Source: Pseudomonas bijieensis
Lineage (GTDB): Bacteria > Pseudomonadota > Gammaproteobacteria > Pseudomonadales > Pseudomonadaceae
DNA: 64,000 nucleotides
NCBI RefSeq assembly: GCF_013347965.1
Contig: NZ_CP048810.1
Coordinates: 3,224,001 to 3,288,000 of the forward strand
Direction of reading: 5' to 3'
The notes beneath the pieces are model-generated. The model did no database searches, was not told where the DNA came from, and saw nothing but the letters and a program-made list of their open reading frames with translations. The position numbers and the translations under genes were made by a program. Each line of letters starts with the position of its first letter. The stretch's first letter is position 1. Positions 9,149 through 17,062 of the stretch are shown here, piece after piece.

Positions 9149-11955
9149 CCCTTCCGGCCTCTTTCCTGCGTGACGTACAGCAACTGATTCCGCAAAAACG
9201 ACGTTTCGACGATCCGCTGTCGACCTTGGCCTTCGGCACCGACGCCAGTTTCTATCGGCTGATTCCGAAACTGGTGGTACGGGTCGAGTCCGAAGATGAA
9301 GTGATCGCCCTGCTGAAACTGGCCCAACGGGACCAGGTCCCGGTCACCTTCCGCGCCGCCGGCACCAGCCTGTCCGGACAAGCCATCAGCGACTCGGTGC
9401 TGATTGTGCTTGGGGATAACTGGAACGGCCGCGAGATTCGCGAACAAGGTACACAGATTCGCTTGCAACCCGGCGTGATCGGTGCCCAGGCCAACGCCTG
9501 GCTGGCACCGTTCGGGCGCAAGATCGGCCCTGATCCAGCCTCGATCAACGCCTGCAAGATCGGCGGTATTGTCGCCAACAACGCCAGTGGCATGTGCTGC
9601 GGCACCGCGCAGAACACCTATCACACCTTGGCCGGCATCCGCCTGGTACTGGCCGATGGCACGCGTCTGGACACCGAAGACGACGCCAGCGTGGCGGCTT
9701 TTCGTACAAGCCATGGCGAACTGCTGGAACGCCTGGCCAATCTGGGTCGCGAAACCCGCGCCAACACCGAACTGGCTGCGCGAATTCGCCACAAATACCG
9801 TCTGAAAAATACCACCGGCCTGTCACTCAATGCCCTGGTGGATTTCGACGAGCCTGTGGATATCTTGAGCCACCTGCTGGTGGGCTCCGAAGGCACCCTG
9901 GGTTTCATCAGCGCGGTGACCTACAACACCGTCATCGACCATCCGAACAAAGCCTCGGCGCTGATTGTGTTCCCGGATGTGGAAACCTGCTGCAACGCCG
10001 TCACCGTGCTGAAGAGCCAGCCCGTCTCGGCCGTGGAACTGCTGGACCGCCGCAGCCTGCGCTCGGTGCAGGACAAGCCGGGCATGCCGGATTTCGTACA
10101 GCATCTGTCGATCAATGCCTGCGCCCTGCTGATCGAATCCCGAGCCGCCTCCTCGTCGTTGCTACAAGAGCAACTGACCCGAATCATGGCCTCGCTGGCC
10201 GGCTTCCCAGTGGAAAAACAGGTCGACTTTACCGAAGACCCACGGGAAAACGCCCGGCTCTGGGCGATCCGTAAAGACACCTTTCCAGCCGTGGGCGCCG
10301 TACGCAAAACCGGGACCACGGTCATCATCGAAGACGTGACCTTTCCGGTGGAGCAACTGGCCATCGGCGTAAACCGCCTGATCGAGCTGTTCGACAAACA
10401 TCACTACGACGAAGCGATCCTTTTCGGACACGCACTGGAAGGCAATCTGCACTTCGTCTTCACCCAAGGCTTCAACAACCCTGAAGAAGTCGCACGCTAC
10501 CAGGCGTTCATGGATGACGTGGCGCAATTGGTGGCGGTGGAATTCGGCGGTTCGCTGAAGGCCGAACACGGCACCGGGCGCAACATGGCTCCGTTCGTCG
10601 AGCTGGAATGGGGCAGCGACGCCTACCAGTTGATGTGGCAGCTCAAACGCCTGCTCGACCCCAAAGGCATCCTCAACCCGGACGTGGTGCTCAGCGAAGA
10701 TCCGCAGATTCACCTCAAGCACCTCAAACCGCTGCCGGCCGCAGATGAGATTGTGGACAAGTGCATCGAGTGCGGCTTCTGTGAACCGGTGTGTCCATCC
10801 AAGGATCTGACCTTGAGCCCGCGCCAGCGCATCGTGATCTGGCGCGATATTCAGGCGAAGAAACGCGCCGGCACCGACACCAACGAACTGGAACGAGCCT
10901 ACCAATACCAGGGCATCGATACCTGCGCCGCTACAGGCTTGTGTGCACAACGTTGCCCGGTAGGCATCAATACCGGCGAGCTGGTGAAAAAGCTCCGCAG
11001 CCGTGACGCGACAAGGACGAAAACTGCCGATTGGATTGAAGGAAATTTCACCACCACACTGCAAGGCGCACGCTTTGCCCTGCACGTCGCCAACGGTGCG
11101 CGCATGCTGCTGGGAGCGCCCCGCCTGGCGAAACTGTCGGCCTCATTGACGCGTCTATCCAAGGGCCAGGTTCCGCAGTGGACCAACGCCATGCCCCAGC
11201 CGGAAAAGGCCATCCGCGTAAGCATTGCCGTGTCGGACGAACGCCCGAGGGTGGTGTACCTGGCGGCGTGCGTGTCGCGGGTGATGGGCCCGGCGGCAGG
11301 GGATAAAGAGCAGATGTCGCTGTACGAAAAAACCCAACGACTGCTGGAAAAGGCCGGCTACCAGGTCATCTTTCCCGACAACGTGGACAGCCTCTGCTGC
11401 GGCCAACCTTTTGCATCCAAAGGCTACGTCGAACAGGCCGAGCACAAACGCCAGGAACTGATCGGCGCATTGCTGCATGCCAGCCGCGGCGGGCTCGATC
11501 CGATCTACTGCGACACCAGCCCCTGCACGTTGCGGCTGGTCCAGGACCTTGGCGATGTGCGCCTGGATCTGTACGACCCGGTGCGCTTCATTCGCACCCA
11601 TCTGATGGATCGTCTCGACTTCACCCCCCAAGAAGCGCCCATCGCGGTGCACGTCACGTGCAGCACGCAGCACCTTGGCGAAAGCCAGGCGCTGATCGAC
11701 CTGGCGCGCAAGTGCAGCAAGAACGTGGTCGTCCCGGAAGGCATTCACTGCTGCGGTTTCGCTGGCGACAAAGGCTTCACCACACCGGAGTTGAACGCCC
11801 ATTCGCTGCGCACGCTCAAGGACGCGGTGCAGCATTGCAGCGAAGGAATTTCCACCAGCCGCACCTGTGAGATCGGTCTTACGCAGCACGGCGCCATTGA
11901 CTACCACGGGCTGGTCTACTTAGTGGATCGGGTGACCCAGGCCAGGACGACCTAA
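9145..11955 (+). CDS. dld: FAD- and Fe-S-containing D-lactate dehydrogenase
   Basis: A 936-residue fusion enzyme, most likely the quinone-dependent D-lactate dehydrogenase found beside lldP-lutABC in Pseudomonas. The N-terminal part is a FAD-binding type 4 module (TFRAAGTSLSGQA, NNASGMCCGT), followed by a FAD-oxidase C-terminal domain (GHALEGNLHF, EHGTGRNM), two [4Fe-4S] motifs (CIECGFCEPVCPS near residue 540; CAATGLCAQRCPVG near 594), and two CCG domains (CCGQPF near 750, CCGFAGDKGF near 869). The start MTLPASFLRD overlaps the lutC stop (ATGA) with GGAGG upstream. D-2-hydroxyglutarate or glycolate oxidation is a less likely alternative given the context. Confidence 0.9.
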   Translation: MTLPASFLRDVQQLIPQKRRFDDPLSTLAFGTDASFYRLIPKLVVRVESEDEVIALLKLAQRDQVPVTFRAAGTSLSGQAISDSVLIVLGDNWNGREIREQGTQIRLQPGVIGAQANAWLAPFGRKIGPDPASINACKIGGIVANNASGMCCGTAQNTYHTLAGIRLVLADGTRLDTEDDASVAAFRTSHGELLERLANLGRETRANTELAARIRHKYRLKNTTGLSLNALVDFDEPVDILSHLLVGSEGTLGFISAVTYNTVIDHPNKASALIVFPDVETCCNAVTVLKSQPVSAVELLDRRSLRSVQDKPGMPDFVQHLSINACALLIESRAASSSLLQEQLTRIMASLAGFPVEKQVDFTEDPRENARLWAIRKDTFPAVGAVRKTGTTVIIEDVTFPVEQLAIGVNRLIELFDKHHYDEAILFGHALEGNLHFVFTQGFNNPEEVARYQAFMDDVAQLVAVEFGGSLKAEHGTGRNMAPFVELEWGSDAYQLMWQLKRLLDPKGILNPDVVLSEDPQIHLKHLKPLPAADEIVDKCIECGFCEPVCPSKDLTLSPRQRIVIWRDIQAKKRAGTDTNELERAYQYQGIDTCAATGLCAQRCPVGINTGELVKKLRSRDATRTKTADWIEGNFTTTLQGARFALHVANGARMLLGAPRLAKLSASLTRLSKGQVPQWTNAMPQPEKAIRVSIAVSDERPRVVYLAACVSRVMGPAAGDKEQMSLYEKTQRLLEKAGYQVIFPDNVDSLCCGQPFASKGYVEQAEHKRQELIGALLHASRGGLDPIYCDTSPCTLRLVQDLGDVRLDLYDPVRFIRTHLMDRLDFTPQEAPIAVHVTCSTQHLGESQALIDLARKCSKNVVVPEGIHCCGFAGDKGFTTPELNAHSLRTLKDAVQHCSEGISTSRTCEIGLTQHGAIDYHGLVYLVDRVTQARTT

Positions 11956-12080
11956 AGAAAAATAGAACCCTGGCGCAGGGTCGCAGTCCACTGATCAAGT
12001 CCCGCAAATGCGGGACCGTCCCTAAATTGGTAGCCGTACTGATGGCCGGCGATGCCTGCCCTCGGTTCAAGGAGAGACAC

Positions 12081-12371
12081 ATGAAACGCTCTGTATTGCT
12101 AGGTCTGTTCGTCACTGCCTCCATGCTGGCGTCGTCCTCGTTTGCCGCTGGCGGCACCGAAGATCTCTGTGAGGCCAACCTGCAAACCATTGCCAACGCC
12201 AAAAACCAAATCAAGGCGCCGGACGTCAGTGCACGCGTTGAGGCCAGCGTCCAGCAAGCCAAGGCGTATCAAGCCCAGAACACCAAGGAAGGCACCGAAA
12301 AATGCATCTCCGAAACCACCCAGACCATCCAGGATATCCAGAAGGTCAGTAAAGACGGTAAAAACTCCTGA
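12081..12371 (+). CDS. Small secreted protein of unknown function
   Basis: A 96-residue protein with a clear Sec signal peptide (MKRSVLLGLFVTASMLASSSFA, cut before AGG). The mature part is helical and polar with two cysteines (EDLCEAN and EKCISE) that could form a disulfide. The start is set by the signal peptide and by GGAGAG nine bases before it; the longer in-frame version was rejected. It stands alone between dld and ssrA. I do not recognise a named family; small periplasmic proteins like this are common in Pseudomonas. Confidence 0.75.
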   Translation: MKRSVLLGLFVTASMLASSSFAAGGTEDLCEANLQTIANAKNQIKAPDVSARVEASVQQAKAYQAQNTKEGTEKCISETTQTIQDIQKVSKDGKNS

Positions 12372-12379
12372 CCGCCTCG

Positions 12380-12399
12380 GGCCAACCTTCGGGTTGGCC
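12380..12399. terminator. UUCG hairpin after the secreted-protein gene
   Basis: GGCCAACC-TTCG-GGTTGGCC forms an 8-bp stem closed by a stable UUCG tetraloop eight bases after the stop codon. It lacks a T-tract, so it is a weak terminator or an mRNA 3'-end stabiliser. Its right arm also supplies the candidate ssrA -35 box. Confidence 0.5.
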
Positions 12400-12422
12400 T
12401 CGGACGCGGATTGGCGTACACT
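12394..12422 (+). promoter_or_regulatory. Candidate ssrA promoter
   Basis: TTGGCC (12394-12399) and TACACT (12417-12422) are separated by 17 bases and would start transcription near 12429. The mature tmRNA 5' end at 12466 would then be made by RNase P from a precursor with a leader of about 37 bases. Confidence 0.5.
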
Positions 12423-12465
12423 GCAGATGCTTGCCGCTTCAATAGCTTCAAGAAGCGCCAGGCTC

Positions 12466-12863
12466 GGGGCCGTTTAGGATTCGACGCCGGTTGCGAAACT
12501 TTAGGTGCATGCCGAGTTGGTAACAGAACTCGTAAATCCACTGTTGCAACTTCCTATAGTTGCCAATGACGAAACCTACGGCCAGGAATACGCTATCGCT
12601 GCGTAAGCAGCCTTAGATCCTGAGCTTCTGGTACCTTCGGGTCCAGCAATCACCAGGGGATGTCTGTAAACCCAAAGTGATTGTCATATAGAACAGAATC
12701 GCCGTGCAGTACGTTGTGGACGAAGCGGCTAAAACTTACACAACTCGCCCAAAGCACCCTGCCCGTCGGGTCGCTGAGGGTTAACTTAATAGACACGGCT
12801 ACGCATGTAGTACCGACAGCGGAGTACTGGCGGACGGGGGTTCAAATCCCCCCGGCTCCACCA
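12466..12863 (+). ncRNA. ssrA: tmRNA (SsrA), trans-translation RNA
   Basis: A 398-base tmRNA. The 5' end GGGGCCGTTTAGGATTCGAC pairs with the 3' end CGGCTCCACCA to form the tRNA-like acceptor, and GGGGGTTCAAATCCCCCC is the T-arm. The tag frame at 12562-12606 reads ANDETYGQEYAIAA and stops with TAA. With SmpB it frees stalled ribosomes and marks the product for proteolysis. The 3' 26 bases serve as attL of the downstream element; integration left the tRNA-like end intact. The element also provides a new terminator right after it. Confidence 0.97.
12838..12858 (+). repeat. attL core in the ssrA T-arm/acceptor
   Basis: The 21-base sequence covering the T-loop and start of the acceptor strand (GGGTTCAAATC then CCCCCGGCTC) recurs exactly at 28370-28390. 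It is the left attachment site; the element begins just beyond the CCA end. Confidence 0.9.
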
Positions 12864-12880
12864 AATAAGCTATACAAATC

Positions 12881-12913
12881 AGGCACTTAGCAGATAAAGC
12901 AAGTGCCTTTTTT
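12881..12913 (+). terminator. Terminator after ssrA supplied by the island
   Basis: AGGCACTT and AAGTGCCT form a perfect 8-bp stem around a 12-base loop, followed by a run of six Ts. It ends ssrA transcription and shares the tail TTTTTTGTGCCTGAA with the terminators at 28406 and 32235. Confidence 0.85.
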
Positions 12914-13037
12914 GTGCCTGAATGGGCTGTTTTGGCTCGGGAATGCCAGCTTAATGACAGCTTTTATAGCGCGCCCTGTTCATCTCCTGGCTGGGCGCTC
13001 ATCTACGATTGCGGATAGGCGCAGGGATATCGAAGCG

Positions 13038-13649
13038 ATGATGGGTGTTGAAGTTTTCGAGAGTGCCTTCAACGAGCTAAGGGCGCGTTTCGCTGGCCTG
13101 ACGAAGGATATATATCTGGTACCACGCGAGCAGATGAAGGAGGAAACTGACCTTCTACGACTGTGCGGAGTTGAGTACGACGAAAAGCTCTATTTCAACG
13201 ATCAAGCGGCTGACTTGGCTACCTACAGAACCAGTGACGCCGGAGGCGTAACTATCAATTTTCTACGGGGCGGCAGTGGTCGTAGCGCGGTCTTCATTAA
13301 CGAGAGCTGCATGCCTGAGGGTACCCGTGAGGATCTCATTTGGCTCTGGCGGTACAACTCGCTACATCACGAGCTGATGCATGCCCTTGATTTCAACAAG
13401 CAGAAAAATTTCAACACCTCTACACGAACGATGGATCTAGTAGGTGCTGAAGTCTTCGCCGATCAAAGAACCTTGCTGCACTTGAAATCCAAAATGTCCA
13501 ACGGATTCATGAAAATTGCCTTGCAGCAATATGCCCAGAACGCCCAGACGATGGGCAAAAAGGTGGGCATTAGGACTCAGATCTACCAGCGTCTCCTAAC
13601 CAAAATTGATCAGAAAACTATCAATTATTGGGCGACAATGGAAATCTAG
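13038..13649 (+). CDS. Zincin-like (HExxH) putative metallopeptidase
   Basis: A 203-residue protein from ATG 13038, which has AGGGA about ten bases upstream. The frame is open back to 12903, but that upper part lies inside the ssrA terminator, so the short form is preferred; ATG 12954 is an alternative. It contains HELMH (H111, E112, H115), the zinc-binding signature of zincins, and 23 residues further on GAEVFAD, whose E138 could be the third ligand of a gluzincin. No signal peptide or membrane segment is seen, so it should be cytoplasmic. It is the first gene inside attL, with no close partner. Function is unknown; peptidase activity is inferred from the motif alone. Confidence 0.65.
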   Translation: MMGVEVFESAFNELRARFAGLTKDIYLVPREQMKEETDLLRLCGVEYDEKLYFNDQAADLATYRTSDAGGVTINFLRGGSGRSAVFINESCMPEGTREDLIWLWRYNSLHHELMHALDFNKQKNFNTSTRTMDLVGAEVFADQRTLLHLKSKMSNGFMKIALQQYAQNAQTMGKKVGIRTQIYQRLLTKIDQKTINYWATMEI

Positions 13650-13780
13650 CGGCACAGCTATTGATGCCCTGTACTCAACGACCGATGTTAAGAAACCCAG
13701 GGTTAGATACGATCGAGGATGCTACGTTTTTCGTTCTTACCATTAAACTCAGGCTGACTTGCATACGAGCTGGCAAGAAG

Positions 13781-14533
13781 ATGATATTTCTAAAAAAAAT
13801 TAGCACATTAATAGCGGCAATAGGCGTAGTTGGCTTATTCATAGGATTAGCCATTGACTTCCCAGACTTCCGCGAGAAGTACTTTTACAAGCACGGACTT
13901 TGGTCAGGAAAGTTCTCAACGACAACAGAGTACACCATAATCACTGGAGACTACCCAGAACCCCCAGCTGACCAGCCTCGCTTCGTCGTAAACATAGAGT
14001 CAGCCGAAGGTTCGGGATCTGTACATGGCGAAATGTTTTCAGAAGGAATTTGCAAATACAACCCTATATCTTGGTACTTCTACCTCGACAGCGACGCCCC
14101 TGGGTTACAAGGTTATGCAAGCCTGGGACATTCTAGGAAATTCATACTAAGTTACCTTCGGGATTCAAAAAAAGTTCCCATAGCCGAAATAAAAATCACC
14201 ATATCAGAACCTCATGACTCACCTACAGCCATGGAAATAGAACCATTAGCAGTTGCGCCAGGACTTGAAATACCAGGAAAAATCATAGCTGGGAAAGATC
14301 TTGAAGCTTACAGTGACGACTACGATTTTCTTCAGGATTACTGCGGAAAAACAAGCCAGGAGTTTCATATAAAAATGATAGAAATGATTAAAGAAGAGCG
14401 CTTCAATGAGAAAAAGCGCAAGCTAGAACATAAAAAGATACAAGAAAAGGCCAGTGAGACTGAATCGCCACTGAATTCCTCTCCAAGCTCAGAAAATAGC
14501 GTTTCTCATACTCTACTGACGACAGCTGCATAG
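13781..14533 (+). CDS. Membrane-anchored protein of unknown function, C-terminus altered by IS remnant
   Basis: A 250-residue protein from ATG 13781 (MIFLKKISTLIAAIGVVGLFIGLAI), a single N-terminal membrane anchor with the rest probably periplasmic or extracellular. The middle is rich in beta-type segments and has no motif I recognise; the end is a charged, lysine/glutamate-rich helix. The DNA is much more AT-rich than the chromosome. The last roughly 15 codons (SVSHTLLTTAA) run into the truncated IS3 transposase on the opposite strand, so the natural C-terminus was probably lost. The open frame extends upstream to 13628, but that part lacks protein-like character. Confidence 0.55.
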   Translation: MIFLKKISTLIAAIGVVGLFIGLAIDFPDFREKYFYKHGLWSGKFSTTTEYTIITGDYPEPPADQPRFVVNIESAEGSGSVHGEMFSEGICKYNPISWYFYLDSDAPGLQGYASLGHSRKFILSYLRDSKKVPIAEIKITISEPHDSPTAMEIEPLAVAPGLEIPGKIIAGKDLEAYSDDYDFLQDYCGKTSQEFHIKMIEMIKEERFNEKKRKLEHKKIQEKASETESPLNSSPSSENSVSHTLLTTAA

Positions 14534-14890
14534 CGCTGCCGTGTCGGCGTTTAGGGTCATAGAACATCTCGATGTAATCGAAAATATCACTCCGGGCCTC
14601 GTCTCGTGTTGCGTAAATCCTTCGTCGGACTCGCTCCCGCTTCAACAGCTGGAAAAAGCTCTCGTCAACGGCATTGTCGTGGCAGTTTCCTCGACGGCTC
14701 ATGCTGCTGATCAGATTGTTGGCTTTCAAAAAGCTTTGCCAATCTGGGCTACTGAATTGACTACCCTGGTCTCAATGAATCATCACTTGCTGCTGTGGCT
14801 TGCGGTGCCACACGGCCATCAGCAATGCGTCGATTGCCAAGTCGCTGCAGATCCTAGGCTTCATTGACCAGCCAATCACTTAGCGGGAGA
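14485..14890 (-). pseudogene. IS3-family transposase OrfB remnant
   Basis: On the minus strand the sequence encodes the C-terminal part of an IS3-family DDE transposase: VIGWSM, then MIH-DQGSQF, then SMSRRGNCHDNAVDESFFQLLKRE, ending SSVEYEKRYF. Two in-frame stops replace conserved residues (just before VIGWSM and inside the MIH-SDQGSQ motif). The N-terminal half, OrfA and both inverted repeats are not seen. It is a dead fragment that overlaps the 3' end of the preceding gene. Boundaries are approximate. Confidence 0.8.
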
Positions 14891-14936
14891 AGCCCATCCG
14901 CGGCTTTCGTCTTTACCTCAACAACCGACGAAACGT

Positions 14937-14964
14937 TTTCCGTCGCTTTTCCGGTTTGAAAACG
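14937..14964. promoter_or_regulatory. Regulatory motif copy 1 (upstream of alpA)
   Basis: TTTCCGTCGCTTTT, five variable bases, then TTGAAAACG. The same arrangement occurs at 26074-26101, upstream of xis-int. In this copy the outer bases form an inverted repeat (CGTTTTC / GAAAACG). It may be a binding site for the element's own regulator. Confidence 0.5.
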
Positions 14965-15024
14965 CGCCACAGCGGTCTGTCAGGGGTATTAAATCTGTGT
15001 CGGCTTACACACAGAGACCCACAC

Positions 15025-15282
15025 ATGCCGACACATGCCGACACATGCCCCAAGAAATACCTGATCAGTCACACCTCTCTGCAGCACTGCTTTGACAAGA
15101 GCCGCTCCGGCCTCGAAAAGCTGCGCGAAACCGATCCCAGCTTCCCTCGCCCCATCAAATTTGGCCCGAGCAAACAGGCTGGCGTTTACTTCGTCGTCGC
15201 GGAGGTGGAGGCCTGGCTGGAGAGTAAGATCAGCGAACGCGATGATGTCACTCAGGATCTCTTCAAGAGAGATGAAAAATGA
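15025..15282 (+). CDS. AlpA-type helix-turn-helix regulator
   Basis: An 85-residue protein resembling the AlpA/excisionase-like regulators of P4-type and satellite elements. The core YLISHTSLQHCFDKSRSGLEKLRETDPSFPRPIKFG...VYFVVAEVEAWLESKI has the layout of this family: a MerR-like helix-turn-helix, then PxPxK and a W-x3-K/R segment. AlpA proteins activate excision genes of their element. The start lies within three 10-base repeats (ACACATGCCG), each holding an ATG in a different frame; only 15025 continues the protein. Its stop overlaps the DUF3987 gene by four bases (ATGA), so they are co-translated. Confidence 0.75.
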   Translation: MPTHADTCPKKYLISHTSLQHCFDKSRSGLEKLRETDPSFPRPIKFGPSKQAGVYFVVAEVEAWLESKISERDDVTQDLFKRDEK

Positions 15283-16784
15283 CCACACACGAGCAGATCC
15301 CGCCATTCTTGGCAGAGATGCCCGAGCCGGCACGTGCCTCATATCTGAGCCCAGGAATTGCGCCAAAGCCACTCCCGTGTGAATTAACGAGGGTCATGCC
15401 CTGGCATGACGAGCTACTGCCAGCCGATCTGCGGGAATATGTGCGTGATGTCGCTGAACGCACTCAGTGCCCGCCAGATTTTATTGGAGTCGCACTCGTG
15501 GTCGCTGTCAGCGCCGTGGTCGGGCGCAAATTTACCATCCACCCGAAACAGCACGATGATTGGATAGTCGTTCCCAACCAGTGGGGCGTCATCATTGGTC
15601 GGCCATCAGCGATGAAATCGCCAGCACTCAAACAGGCACTTCGCCCACTGCATGCCCTGGAATCCAGAGCGCGAGAACAGTACGGCCTGGCTGAGGCCGA
15701 GCACAAGGCCAGCAGCGAGCTGCTCGAAATGGAGCGCAACGCCGCCAAGGCCAAGGCAAAAAAACTTCTCGGTAGCGGCGACAAGAACGCAGCTTTGGCG
15801 GAACTGAACAGACTATCCAGCGACATGCAGGCTCCAGTCCTGCGCCGGTACATCATCAACGACTCAACTGTCGAGAAACTCGGCGAGCTGCTTAACGAAA
15901 ACCCGAACGGCCTGCTGCTCGTGCGTGACGAGCTGGGGGGTTGGCTGGCGACGATACAGAGCGAGGACGGTTCTGTTGCGCGAGCGTTCTACCTGGAATG
16001 TTTCGATGGCAACGGCTCATTCACCTACGACCGCATTGGGCGCGGCACCATTTTCATTGAGTCATGCTGCTTATCCTTGATCGGCGGCGTTCAACCGTCA
16101 CGAATCGCATCGCTGGTGCGCGCCGCGATCAGCGGTGAATTGGATGACGGCCTTATTCAGCGCCTGCAACTCGCCGTTTATCCCGACGATATCCGCGAAT
16201 GGCGTCTGGTGGACCGCTGGCCGAACAAAGCCGCCACTGAGCGCGTGGATTGGGTTATCGACCAGCTCGACCAAATACCAGATGAGCCTCGTTCTGCACT
16301 CAGGTTCAGCCCGGAGGCACAGGAGATATTTAACGCTTGGTATACCCGTCACATGCGGGAAAGCCGTAGGGAAGAATTACATCCAGCATTGCAATCCCAC
16401 TTCCTAAAAATACCGCAGACCATTGCCGGATTAGCACTTCTATTCGAGCTTATCGGCGGAGGACAGCAAGTGGTCAGTGCAGAGGCGGCTACCCGAGCAA
16501 TCGGCTGGGCGGCCTACCTGATGAGCCATGCACAGCGGTTGTACGGTGCAGCAATTAACGCCCCACTACTGGGGGCCCGGTTGCTCCTAGAACGTCAGCT
16601 GAAATTACCCGAGCCGTTTACCGCACGAGAGGTGCGCCAGAAGGATTGGACGGGATTGGGCTCGCAGGACGCCGTGAATAACGCGCTCGCAGTGCTGGCT
16701 GAGCACGAATTCATCGTTGGCTACGAGGTGGCCGGAGAAAAAGGTGGCCGCCCATCGACACGCTATGTCTGGCGAAAAACGTAA
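15279..16784 (+). CDS. DUF3987 (YfjI-type) replication-associated protein
   Basis: A 501-residue protein of the DUF3987/YfjI family, common in satellite prophages and integrative elements and thought to act as a primase-helicase-like replication protein. A phosphate-binding-loop-like segment, GVIIGRPSAMKSPALKQAL, lies near residues 103-120 and an acidic strand LLLVRDELGGWL near residue 215 could be the Walker B region; both fit the family's divergent ATPase core. The C-terminal third resembles winged-helix DNA-binding regions. It is coupled to the upstream AlpA gene. The 116-bp tandem repeats further downstream are a plausible target as origin. Confidence 0.85.
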   Translation: MTTHEQIPPFLAEMPEPARASYLSPGIAPKPLPCELTRVMPWHDELLPADLREYVRDVAERTQCPPDFIGVALVVAVSAVVGRKFTIHPKQHDDWIVVPNQWGVIIGRPSAMKSPALKQALRPLHALESRAREQYGLAEAEHKASSELLEMERNAAKAKAKKLLGSGDKNAALAELNRLSSDMQAPVLRRYIINDSTVEKLGELLNENPNGLLLVRDELGGWLATIQSEDGSVARAFYLECFDGNGSFTYDRIGRGTIFIESCCLSLIGGVQPSRIASLVRAAISGELDDGLIQRLQLAVYPDDIREWRLVDRWPNKAATERVDWVIDQLDQIPDEPRSALRFSPEAQEIFNAWYTRHMRESRREELHPALQSHFLKIPQTIAGLALLFELIGGGQQVVSAEAATRAIGWAAYLMSHAQRLYGAAINAPLLGARLLLERQLKLPEPFTAREVRQKDWTGLGSQDAVNNALAVLAEHEFIVGYEVAGEKGGRPSTRYVWRKT

Positions 16785-16823
16785 CTCCTACCCAGCTTTT
16801 TTATTAAAAAGGCTGACAGGGCG

Positions 16824-16866
16824 ACCTACAAAACCTACGAAACCTAGTTCTGCAGGTTTTGTAGGT
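16824..16866. repeat. 13-bp inverted repeat after the DUF3987 gene
   Basis: ACCTACAAAACCT and AGGTTTTGTAGGT are exact inverse complements with 17 bases between them. In the +1 frame the same DNA would encode KPTKP...GFVG, a motif I recall near mobile-element genes. There is no T-tract, so it is not a standard terminator. Confidence 0.6.
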
Positions 16867-17062
16867 GGCCTTACCCTGGCTGGGAGGAGTTTTCTTCGCT
16901 CAAGTGGAGATAACTCTTTTTAGATGCTCGGGAGCTCGGCACAAGGTCTGTCTGTACCCGCTGCATACCTGGCAGTTTTATTCTGGCGTGCGGTAGAGTG
17001 CGTTTCTGCTAAGGAGCCGCGCTATTTCGGCCACCACCGCTGCACCATGTGAAAGGAGAGAT

